Part shown: positions 1 through 5,412 of the stretch, one piece after another
How the letters are laid out: each line of letters opens with the position of its first letter
Numbering within the stretch: the first letter of the stretch is position 1
Assembly (NCBI GenBank): GCA_004299215.1
Contig: SCTD01000208.1
Location: 1-10,337, forward strand
Length of the DNA: 10,337 bases
Direction of reading: 5' to 3'
From: Frankiales bacterium
GTDB taxonomy: Bacteria > Actinomycetota > Actinomycetes > Mycobacteriales > SCTD01
Notes under the pieces: generated by a model
The model's input: the letters and a program-made list of their open reading frames with translations, nothing else
The model's database searches: none
What the model was told of the DNA's origin: nothing
Translations under genes and position numbers: made by a program

Positions 1-249
1 CCGCTCGCCCTGGTAGGTGCGCTCCTCGCCGAGCAGCTCGGGCAGGCTCTGCCCCTGCCCCGGCGGCCGGAAGCGGTCCGGATCCCTCGCCGGGTCGAGA
101 CCCCTCGGCTGCTCGGGCACCGGCTCGACGACGCGCGGGTGCGCCGCCGGGTCGAACCGGTCGGGGTCCTGGGACATGTCCAGGGGTCGCGTGCGTCCGT
201 CCGCAGGCTCGAGGCCGGGAACGGCGGGCCGGTCGGGTTCGGTCGTCAT
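1..249 (-). CDS. Hypothetical proline/aspartate-rich protein, N-terminal part (runs off the window)
   Basis: Only the first 83 codons are present; the gene continues past base 1. The ATG at 247-249 follows a near-perfect ribosome binding site, GAGGAGG (256-262), with 6 nt spacing, so the start is well supported. The visible protein is low-complexity and probably disordered: many Pro, Asp, Glu and Arg, and no signal peptide or membrane segment. The pentapeptide DPDRF occurs twice, at residues 28-32 and 56-60. From about residue 66 (SLPELLGEERTY) it begins to look more ordered. It lies 57 bp downstream of pruA on the same strand and may share its transcript, though its strong own RBS allows independent translation. 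I do not recognise the family and assign no function. An internal Met at residue 25 has no RBS and is a less likely start. Confidence 0.6.
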   Translation of the reverse strand, partial: MTTEPDRPAVPGLEPADGRTRPLDMSQDPDRFDPAAHPRVVEPVPEQPRGLDPARDPDRFRPPGQGQSLPELLGEERTYQGER

Positions 250-306
250 GTCGAGCCTCCTCGTACGCCTTGGACTGTCCTCTCCGCCCAGGGGTCTGTC
301 ACGTGA

Positions 307-1935
307 TCAGCCCATGTGGGGGTACCGGTGGTCGTGCGGCGGGACGAAGGTCGTCTTCAGCGTCCGGGGTGAGGTCCAGCGCAGCAGGTTGAGCACCGAC
401 CCTGCCTTGTCGTTGGTGCCGCTCTGCCGCGCGCCGCCGAACGGCTGCTGCCCGACGACGGCCCCCGTCGGCTTGTCGTTGACGTAGAAGTTGCCGGCCG
501 TGAAGCGCAGCCGCTCGGTCGCCTCCGCGACGGCGTAGGCGTCGTCGGCGACGACCGCGCCGGTGAGGGCGTACGGCGCCGTGTCGTCGACCAGGTCGAG
601 CGTGGCGTCCCAGTCGGCGTCGTCGTAGACGTGCACCGCGAGCACCGGGCCGAAGTACTCGCGCGAGAACACCTCGTGCCGCGGGTCCTTGCCGACCACC
701 ACGGTAGGGGCGACGAAGAACCCCTCGGAGTCGTCGGCCGTCCCGCCGGTGAGCACCTCCAGCCGGGGGTCGTCGTGCGCGTCGCGGACCACGCGCGCGA
801 GCCGGTCCCAGGCCCGACGGTCGATGACCGCGCCGCCGAAGTGCTTCAGGTCCGTCACGTCGCCGTAGGACAGCGAGCGCACCCGGTCGGCGAGCGAGTC
901 CCGCAGCCCGCCGTCCCACAGCGAGCGGGGGACGTAGGCCCGTGAGGCGGCCGAGCACTTCTGCCCCTGGTACTCGAAAGCACCTCGTACCAGGGCGATC
1001 TCGAGTGCCGCAGGATCGGCGGAGGCGTGCGCGAGGACGAAGTCCTTGCCTCCCGTCTCCCCCACCAGGCGCGGATAGCTCTTGTACGACGGGAGGTTCC
1101 GGGCCACGGCCTGCCAGAGGTGCTGGAAGGTCGCGGTGGAGCCGGTGAAGTGGATGCCGGCCAGCTCGGGGTGGGGCACGGCCACCTCGGACACCGCACC
1201 CCCGTTGCCGGTCACCAGGTTGACCACGCCCGGCGGCAGGCCCGCGGCCTCGAGCAGCCGCATCGTGAAGTGGGCCGCGAGCTGCTGGGTGGGTGAGGGC
1301 TTCCAGACGACGGTGTTGCCCATCAGCGCCGGTGCCAGCGGCAGGTTGCCGGCGATGGCGGTGAAGTTGAACGGGGTGATCGCGAGGACGAACCCCTCGA
1401 GCGGTCGGTGGTCCATCCGGTTCCACACGCCCGGCGAGGACACCGGCTGCTCGGCCAGCACCTGCCGGCCGAAGGCGACGTTGAAGCGCAGGAAGTCGAT
1501 GAGCTCGCAGGCGCTGTCGATCTCGGCCTGGATCGCCGTCTTGCTCTGGCCGAGCATCGTTGCGGCGTTCAGGGTGTCGCGCCAGGACCCCGCGAGCAGG
1601 TCGGCGGCCCGCAGCAGCACCGCGGCCCGGTCGTCGTACGACGTCGCACGCCAGGCCGGCGCCGCCGCCAGCGCGGCGTCCACCGCCGCCTGCACGTCGG
1701 CGGCGGTGGCGTCGCGGGTCGTGCCCAGCACCGAGGCGTGCCGGTGCGGCTGCACGACGTCGATCGGGTCGCCACCGCCCAGCCGCTGCTCGCCGTCGAT
1801 GGTCATGGTCAGGTCGAGCTGCGTCCCGGCGAGCTCGGCCAGCCGCCTCTCGAGCGACGCGCGCTCGGAGCTGTCGGGGGCGTAGCCCCGGATCGGCTCG
1901 TTGACGGGCAGGGGCACGGAGGTGACGGCGTCCAC
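307..1935 (-). CDS. pruA: L-glutamate gamma-semialdehyde (1-pyrroline-5-carboxylate) dehydrogenase
   Basis: This cytosolic NAD-dependent aldehyde dehydrogenase oxidises glutamate semialdehyde (in equilibrium with pyrroline-5-carboxylate) to glutamate, the second step of proline catabolism. The 542-residue length and N-terminus (MDAVTSVPLPVNEP) are typical of the stand-alone actinobacterial type rather than bifunctional PutA. Visible motifs: TPFNFTA with oxyanion Asn190; the Rossmann loop FTGSTATF (263-270); ETGGKD with general base Glu293; GQKCSA with nucleophile Cys327; and PFGGARQSG near the C-terminus. The start is GTG (1933-1935) and no clear Shine-Dalgarno precedes it; the N-terminal match to the family decides the choice, since the nearby ATG at 1941-1943 is out of frame. 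The neighbour upstream is a divergent lipase 37 bp away. No proline dehydrogenase gene is adjacent in the window, so that partner must lie elsewhere or beyond the left edge. Confidence 0.96.
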   Translation of the reverse strand: MDAVTSVPLPVNEPIRGYAPDSSERASLERRLAELAGTQLDLTMTIDGEQRLGGGDPIDVVQPHRHASVLGTTRDATAADVQAAVDAALAAAPAWRATSYDDRAAVLLRAADLLAGSWRDTLNAATMLGQSKTAIQAEIDSACELIDFLRFNVAFGRQVLAEQPVSSPGVWNRMDHRPLEGFVLAITPFNFTAIAGNLPLAPALMGNTVVWKPSPTQQLAAHFTMRLLEAAGLPPGVVNLVTGNGGAVSEVAVPHPELAGIHFTGSTATFQHLWQAVARNLPSYKSYPRLVGETGGKDFVLAHASADPAALEIALVRGAFEYQGQKCSAASRAYVPRSLWDGGLRDSLADRVRSLSYGDVTDLKHFGGAVIDRRAWDRLARVVRDAHDDPRLEVLTGGTADDSEGFFVAPTVVVGKDPRHEVFSREYFGPVLAVHVYDDADWDATLDLVDDTAPYALTGAVVADDAYAVAEATERLRFTAGNFYVNDKPTGAVVGQQPFGGARQSGTNDKAGSVLNLLRWTSPRTLKTTFVPPHDHRYPHMG

Positions 1936-1960
1936 GACCGCATGCTGTCACGCTCCCGGC

Positions 1961-1972
1961 TAGCGTCGAGGT
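1961..1972 (+). promoter_or_regulatory. Putative leaderless promoter of the lipase gene (-10 TAGCGT)
   Basis: TAGCGT (1961-1966) fits the actinobacterial TAnnnT -10 pattern. It ends 6 nt before the GTG at 1973, so a transcript starting 7 nt downstream would begin on the start codon. No good Shine-Dalgarno is present (only CGAGGT directly against the GTG), which supports leaderless translation. No convincing -35 hexamer is seen. The element lies in the 37-bp gap shared with divergent pruA. Confidence 0.4.
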
Positions 1973-2725
1973 GTGCGCGGACGGACGCTCCTGCTGGTGT
2001 GCCTCGCGCTGCTCGTCGGCATCGGTGCGGCCCTGCTGCTGAGTCGGTCGGAACCGACGCCGCCGGCCCTCGCCGCACCGCAGGACGAGCCCGGTCCGGT
2101 GCTGCTGGTGCCGGGCTACGGCGGCTCGACCGTCGGGCTCGAGGTGCTCGCCGAGGCGCTCCGAGGGGAGGGCCGGGTGGCCACGGTGGTGCCGCTCCCC
2201 GGCGACGGCACCGGCGACCTGCGCGCCTCCGCCGATGCGCTCGACGCCGCGGTCACGGCGTCGGGAGCCGGCTCCGTCGACGTGATCGGCTACAGCGCAG
2301 GTGGTCTCGTGGCGCGGCTGTGGGCGCGCGACAACTCTTCCGAGGTGCGCCGGGTCGTGACGCTCGGCTCGCCGCACCACGGCACCCGCCTGGCGTCGCT
2401 GGGTGCGGCGTACAGCCCGGGGTCCTGCCCGGCAGCGTGCCTGCAGATGGTTCCCGGCAGCGAGCTGCTGGACGGGCTCAACGACGGCGACGAGACCCCG
2501 GACGGCCCGCAGTGGCTGTCGCTGTGGACCGACCAGGACCAGGTCGTGACGCCGCCGGACTCGGCCCGCCTCGACGGCGCCGTCAACGTGGCGCTGCAGG
2601 ACCTCTGCCCCGGCCTGCAGCTCGACCACGACGGCCTTCCGGTCTCGCCGGTCGTGACCTCCCTGGTCCTGCAGGCGCTCGCGGCCGAGGAGCTGCGCGA
2701 GCCGACGGCGTGCCCTACCAGCTGA
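1973..2725 (+). CDS. Exported triacylglycerol lipase/esterase, alpha/beta hydrolase fold
   Basis: A 250-residue protein with an N-terminal export signal: basic MRGR, hydrophobic core at about 5-23, and a possible signal peptidase site after ALA/ALAA (32-35). The mature part has the oxyanion-loop motif PGYGG (47-51), the nucleophile elbow GYSAGG with Ser108, and SPHHGT (133-138), which follows the catalytic strand in bacterial lipases. Asp187 or Asp189 and His219 (LDHDG) are the best candidates for the rest of the triad. Four Cys (152, 156, 212, 247) could form two disulfides, as expected outside the cell. This resembles the Lipase_2/EstA-type secreted lipases of actinobacteria; the natural substrate cannot be told. 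GTG start at 1973. It is a single-gene unit, divergent from pruA, and its 3' end overlaps the P450 3' end by 11 bp. A membrane-anchored form is possible if the signal is not cleaved. Confidence 0.87.
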   Translation: MRGRTLLLVCLALLVGIGAALLLSRSEPTPPALAAPQDEPGPVLLVPGYGGSTVGLEVLAEALRGEGRVATVVPLPGDGTGDLRASADALDAAVTASGAGSVDVIGYSAGGLVARLWARDNSSEVRRVVTLGSPHHGTRLASLGAAYSPGSCPAACLQMVPGSELLDGLNDGDETPDGPQWLSLWTDQDQVVTPPDSARLDGAVNVALQDLCPGLQLDHDGLPVSPVVTSLVLQALAAEELREPTACPTS

Positions 2726-3914
2726 GCGGCAGGGACTCGACCGCGTAGATGCCCGTCGTCGGCCCGAGCACCGGCTCGCCGTCGAGCCGCAGGTCGGGGG
2801 TCAGCGGCGCGAGGTGCCGGAAGGTCTCGGCCAGCTCGGCCCGCGCCAGGTAGGCGCCGACGCAGTAGTGGGCGCCCATGCCGAAGGTCAGCGGGACCGC
2901 CGAGCCGCGCTCCTTCGTGATGTCGAAGCGCTCCGGCTCCTCGAAGGCCTCGGGGTCCCGGTTGGCCGTCGCTGCGCAGACGAAGACGACCGTTCCCGCC
3001 GGGAAGAGCACGTCGCGCAGCTCGACGTCCTCCGTGGCGATCCGCGCGGTGAAGAGGGTGATCGGCTCGAAGCGCAGCACCTCCTGCACCGCCCGGTCGA
3101 CCAGCGAGGGGTCCTCCCGCAGCGCCCGCCACTGGTCGGGGTGCTCGGCGAACAGCCGCATCCCGTGCGCGATCTGCGCCGTCGTGGTGTCGGTGCCGCC
3201 GCTGATGACCGAGCTGACCAGGGTGGCCGCCTCGTCGTCGGTGATCGCCTCGCCGGCCGCGAGCACGCTGACCAGGTCCTCGCCGGGCGCCTCCCGCCGG
3301 CGCGCCAGCAGGTCGCCGACGTAGGCCCGCACCTCGGCGTACGCCTGCTCGACCTGCGGGCCGACCTCGTGCAGCCGGAACTTGAAGACCTCCTGCAGCA
3401 GCACGCTCCAGCGCGCGAGCAGCGGGGCGTCGCCCGGCACGTCGAGCAGCGCCGCGATGGCCTGCGACGGCAGCGGCTCCGCGAGCGTCGAGACGAGCTC
3501 GCAGCGGCCGGCGTCCTGCACCGGGGCCCACAGCTCCTCCACCAGGGCCCGCAGCTGCGGCCGGAGCCGCTCGGCGGCGCGCGGGGTGAAGGCGGGCGCG
3601 AGCTGGCGGCGCAGCCGGGCATGGTCCTCGCCCGTCTGCACCATCAGGCCGTCAGCGTTGCGGTCCCAGATCGGGCCCTCCGTGACCCCCTGCAGCTCCA
3701 GCAGCTCCAGCGCCGGGAAGGCGAACCGGCGGTCGCGCAGGATCGCGTTGCCCGCCTCCCGGTCGAGGACGGCGAAGCCCATCGAGCCGCGTACCAGCCA
3801 GCTCTGCGCGGCGAGCTCCCCCAGAGCGCGGTGGAACTCCGCTCCGGTGACGTGCGGGTCCACGTGGTCGTACGACGGCCAGGCCCTCTCGTCGACGCGC
3901 TGCATGCGCCGCAT
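2715..3914 (-). CDS. Cytochrome P450 (bacterial class, soluble)
   Basis: A 399-residue soluble bacterial P450, full length. Signatures appear in order: C-helix HARLR (98-102) for heme propionate contact; I-helix GGTDTT (239-244) for oxygen activation; K-helix EVLR with Glu278 and Arg281; and the heme loop FGMGAHYCVG with the axial thiolate Cys351. It would insert one oxygen atom into an unknown substrate, using electrons from a ferredoxin and reductase, neither of which is encoded nearby. It lies 24 bp downstream of the tetR gene on the same strand, so co-transcription and TetR control are likely. Two starts compete: ATG 3912-3914, with a GGGGCAGG just upstream, and ATG 3903-3905 (Met4), whose spacing to AGG is better. 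The first is annotated. The stop TAG (2715-2717) lies inside the end of the convergent lipase gene. The substrate could be a fatty acid, terpenoid or xenobiotic; the sequence does not decide. Confidence 0.95.
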   Translation of the reverse strand: MRRMQRVDERAWPSYDHVDPHVTGAEFHRALGELAAQSWLVRGSMGFAVLDREAGNAILRDRRFAFPALELLELQGVTEGPIWDRNADGLMVQTGEDHARLRRQLAPAFTPRAAERLRPQLRALVEELWAPVQDAGRCELVSTLAEPLPSQAIAALLDVPGDAPLLARWSVLLQEVFKFRLHEVGPQVEQAYAEVRAYVGDLLARRREAPGEDLVSVLAAGEAITDDEAATLVSSVISGGTDTTTAQIAHGMRLFAEHPDQWRALREDPSLVDRAVQEVLRFEPITLFTARIATEDVELRDVLFPAGTVVFVCAATANRDPEAFEEPERFDITKERGSAVPLTFGMGAHYCVGAYLARAELAETFRHLAPLTPDLRLDGEPVLGPTTGIYAVESLPLSW

Positions 3915-3938
3915 CCTGCCCCAGCCCGGCAGCGCCGG

Positions 3939-4538
3939 TCAGCGCACGCGCAGGCCGCCGAGCAGCCCGAGCAGCAGCCGGCGGGCCTCCGCGCGGGCCG
4001 CCTCCTCGTCCTCGGCCTCGGCGACCGAGTGCCCCGCCTCGCCCAGCGTCGTGAAGAGAAGTCGGGTGAGCAGCTCCATCGGCTGCTGGATCAGGCCGGC
4101 GTCGAGAAGGCCCTGCACGGCGCCGGCGAGCAGCTCGCGCGACGAGCACCCGTCCAGCTCGCGCCACCGGGCGTAGCCGAGCGCGACCGGTCCCTCCTGG
4201 AACATGATCCGCCGGACCGTCTCGTCCGAGCAGGCCTCGAGGTAGGCGTCCAGCCCCGCCTCGACCAGCTCCCAGGGCCCGGCGTCCGGCGGCACGGCCG
4301 CCGCGATCCGCTCGGCCAGCCGCAGGTCGATCTCGGCGAACACCGCCTCGAACAGCGCGAGCTTGCCGCCCTTGAAGTGGTGGTAGAGCGCGCCCTTGGT
4401 CACCCGCGCGTCGCGCACCACGTCGTCGAGCGAGGTGGCCGCGAAGCCGCGCTCGGTGAACAGCCGCAGCGCGCTGTCGACCAGCGCCGCCCGGGTGGCG
4501 TCCACCGCTTCCTCGCGCCGGCTCTTGACGGCTTCCAT
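3939..4538 (-). CDS. TetR-family transcriptional regulator
   Basis: A 199-residue regulator with the TetR DNA-binding domain at residues 14-60: helix ALVDSALRLFTERGFAATS, then the helix-turn-helix with the recognition segment VTKGALYHHF and the conserved Lys of FKGGK. The rest is an all-helical ligand-binding and dimer domain, including RRIMFQEGPVALG. It probably represses its own operon (tetR-P450) and the divergent gene at 4602, releasing when a small molecule binds; the ligand may be related to the P450 substrate. ATG 4536-4538 is chosen because it leaves the operator-like dyads (4545-4582) outside the gene and lies 6 nt after a -10-like CATACT, fitting a leaderless start. In-frame alternatives are ATG 4554-4556 and TTG 4572-4574, which would put the dyads inside the coding region. 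No good Shine-Dalgarno decides between them. Confidence 0.92.
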   Translation of the reverse strand: MEAVKSRREEAVDATRAALVDSALRLFTERGFAATSLDDVVRDARVTKGALYHHFKGGKLALFEAVFAEIDLRLAERIAAAVPPDAGPWELVEAGLDAYLEACSDETVRRIMFQEGPVALGYARWRELDGCSSRELLAGAVQGLLDAGLIQQPMELLTRLLFTTLGEAGHSVAEAEDEEAARAEARRLLLGLLGGLRVR

Positions 4539-4544
4539 GACCTC

Positions 4545-4574
4545 AGTATGGTGCATACTCACGGTACGTACCAA
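4545..4574 (-). promoter_or_regulatory. Putative promoter of tetR-P450 (-35 TTGGTA, -10 CATACT)
   Basis: Read on the minus strand, TTGGTA (4574-4569) matches 4 of 6 bases of TTGACA. It is followed after 18 nt by CATACT (4550-4545), then 6 nt to the ATG at 4538. The arrangement suggests a leaderless tetR mRNA. The -10 is one arm of the AGTATG/CATACT dyad, so repressor binding would directly occlude it. Confidence 0.35.
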
Positions 4575-4582
4575 CGGTATGT
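4545..4582. promoter_or_regulatory. Probable TetR operator region: overlapping dyads in the divergent intergenic gap
   Basis: Three nested or overlapping dyads fill this stretch. First, AGTATG-gtg-CATACT (4545-4559) is a perfect inverted repeat with a 3-nt spacer. Second, GGTACGTACC (4563-4572) is a perfect 10-bp palindrome flanked symmetrically by CATAC (4554-4558) and GTATG (4577-4581), giving a 28-bp dyad. Third, ACGTACCaacGGTATGT (4566-4582) is an imperfect 17-bp dyad with 6 of 8 pairs matching. TetR regulators commonly bind such dyads between themselves and a divergent gene. Binding here would block promoters in both directions. Which dyad is the true site is not decidable by eye. Confidence 0.65.
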
Positions 4583-4590
4583 CACAGACC

Positions 4591-4596
4591 AGGAGA
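4591..4596 (+). promoter_or_regulatory. Shine-Dalgarno AGGAGA for the gene at 4602
   Basis: AGGAG with 6 nt spacing to ATG 4602-4604 is one of the strongest ribosome binding sites in the window. It is the main reason to start the plus-strand gene at 4602 and not at the internal ATG 4701, even though the codon use between them is weak. Confidence 0.6.
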
Positions 4597-4601
4597 ACGT
4601 C

Positions 4602-5237
4602 ATGACGCGTACGACGACCGGCCTCCCGACTCCCTCACCCCCGACGAGCCGTGATCCACGCGGAGCCTCAGGCGGATCCGAGGACGGGAACCACCTCACG
4701 ATGCGCGTGGATCACGATGCGGTGGCGCGGCCGCTGGGGCTCGGCGCGTGGCGGGAGGTCTCCCGCACCGGCGCGCTGCCCGGCGACCCCGACCCGGACA
4801 GCACGGCCGCCGGGCTCATCCGCCGCTGGTACCAGCACCTGGCGGTCGCGATCGACGTCCCGATGGAGCGCCTGCCTCCCGGCGAGGACCGCCTCCCCGA
4901 GCTGGTCCGCGCCTGGCTCGACCTGGCCCGCCGGACCGAACCGGTGCGCCGGCACGTCGCGCTGACCTCCGGACCGCGGGCGAGCGCGGAGGCCGAGCGG
5001 CAGGCGCGGCTGCTCGCCGGCCTGCTCGCCGAGGACCTCGCGCTGATGGGCGCGCCCGCGCCGCTGCGGTCCGCGAGGGACCTGCTGGCCGAGCTCGCCA
5101 CCGTCGCCGCGGCCGAGGACGCCGCAGGGCGGGTGCTCCGCGACGCCCGCCGCTCCCTGCTCGGTGCCGAGACGGCACCGCGCCCGCACCTGCTCGCGCG
5201 GCTGGCGCGCATCCTGCAGCGGCCGGCCACGGCCTGA
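4602..5237 (+). CDS. Helical protein resembling a stand-alone TetR-type ligand-binding domain, no HTH
   Basis: A 211-residue protein read from the ATG with the strong RBS. Residues 1-33 are low-complexity (Thr, Pro, Ser, Gly) and disordered-looking. From Met34 it is Leu/Ala/Arg-rich and predicted helical: roughly 68-84, 97-113, 127-148 (AEAERQARLLAGLLAEDLAL), 155-182 and 195-206. The 105-182 part recalls the C-terminal helices of some actinobacterial TetR regulators, but no N-terminal helix-turn-helix is present; this is inference from pattern, not a secure family call. It is divergent from tetR across a dyad-rich 63-bp gap, so it is a probable TetR target and might sense the same ligand or act as a decoy partner. 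Codons 1-33 contain many A/T third bases, while codons after 34 are almost all G/C-ending, so the native start could be ATG 4701 (178 residues). It could also be an unrelated actinobacterial hypothetical. Confidence 0.75.
   Translation: MTRTTTGLPTPSPPTSRDPRGASGGSEDGNHLTMRVDHDAVARPLGLGAWREVSRTGALPGDPDPDSTAAGLIRRWYQHLAVAIDVPMERLPPGEDRLPELVRAWLDLARRTEPVRRHVALTSGPRASAEAERQARLLAGLLAEDLALMGAPAPLRSARDLLAELATVAAAEDAAGRVLRDARRSLLGAETAPRPHLLARLARILQRPATA
4650..4716. repeat. 13-bp perfect inverted repeat with 41-nt loop at the start of the gene at 4602
   Basis: CGTGATCCACGCG (4650-4662) is the exact reverse complement of CGCGTGGATCACG (4704-4716). The 41-nt loop contains a smaller CCTC/GAGG pairing (4666-4669 with 4680-4683) enclosing a GGATCC palindrome. 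The right arm begins directly after the internal ATG 4701-4703, so in RNA the stem would be adjacent to that start. It could be an mRNA structure affecting translation, or a DNA-binding dyad. No T-run follows, so it is not a typical intrinsic terminator. Confidence 0.6.
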
Positions 5238-5241
5238 CCGG

Positions 5242-5398
5242 CTAGCGGGACCACTGCGTGACGGAGTACCGCTCGGTGGAGCCGGCGCGCAGCAGGTTGC
5301 GCAGCGAGCCCACCCGGCTCCGCGGTGGCGGTCACGCGCCGCGCCCTCCACTGCAGGCGAGCGACGGCGAGCTCCTCGCGCTCCAGCTCGGCGTCCAC
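5242..5398 (-). pseudogene. Small frameshifted gene (about 51 codons) after the EAL gene, function unknown
   Basis: Reading from GTG (5396-5398), 14 nt after the EAL stop, the frame is strongly coding for 28 codons (VDAELEREELAVARLQWRAR then VTATAEP). From about 5313 to the TAG at 5242-5244 the coding character moves to the next frame: SLRNLLRAGSTERYSVTQWSR, in which every codon ends in G or C. Removing one base from the G-rich tract at 5309-5316 (minus CCGGGTGGGC) joins the halves into a 51-residue protein. Without it, the first frame runs on antisense through the 4602 gene. The span is 157 nt, exactly one more than 52 codons. It may be a recent mutation, an assembly error or, less likely, programmed frameshifting. 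The corrected protein has a charged helical N-terminus and a basic, aromatic C-terminus. Its position suggests co-expression with the c-di-GMP genes. The family is not recognised. Confidence 0.6.
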
Positions 5399-5412
5399 CC
5401 GCCGAGTCTGGC

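Noticed and set aside
299..306. TCACGTGA palindrome just downstream of pruA
   Set aside because: An 8-bp palindrome is expected by chance in 10 kb and it lies at a 3' end with no promoter features.
299..2629. 776-codon minus-strand open frame across pruA and the lipase gene
   Set aside because: It is out of frame with pruA and antisense to the lipase, Arg/Ala/Pro-rich and without motifs; it is a GC-rich shadow of two well-supported genes.
4539..4574. Longer tetR starts at TTG 4574 or ATG 4556
   Set aside because: They would place the operator-like dyads and likely promoter inside the gene, and neither has a good RBS. Not strictly excluded.
2814..4601. Upstream 596 codons of the open frame that ends at 5237
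   Set aside because: This part is antisense to the P450 and tetR genes; the real gene begins at 4602 (or 4701).
2715..5237. Secondary-metabolite biosynthetic cluster around the P450
   Set aside because: No synthase, transferase, ferredoxin or transporter genes are adjacent; a lone TetR-controlled P450 is not enough.
5222..5242. Terminator hairpin GCCGG/CCGGC between the convergent genes ending at 5237 and 5242
   Set aside because: Only a 5-bp stem with an 11-nt loop and no T-run; such GC palindromes are common by chance here.
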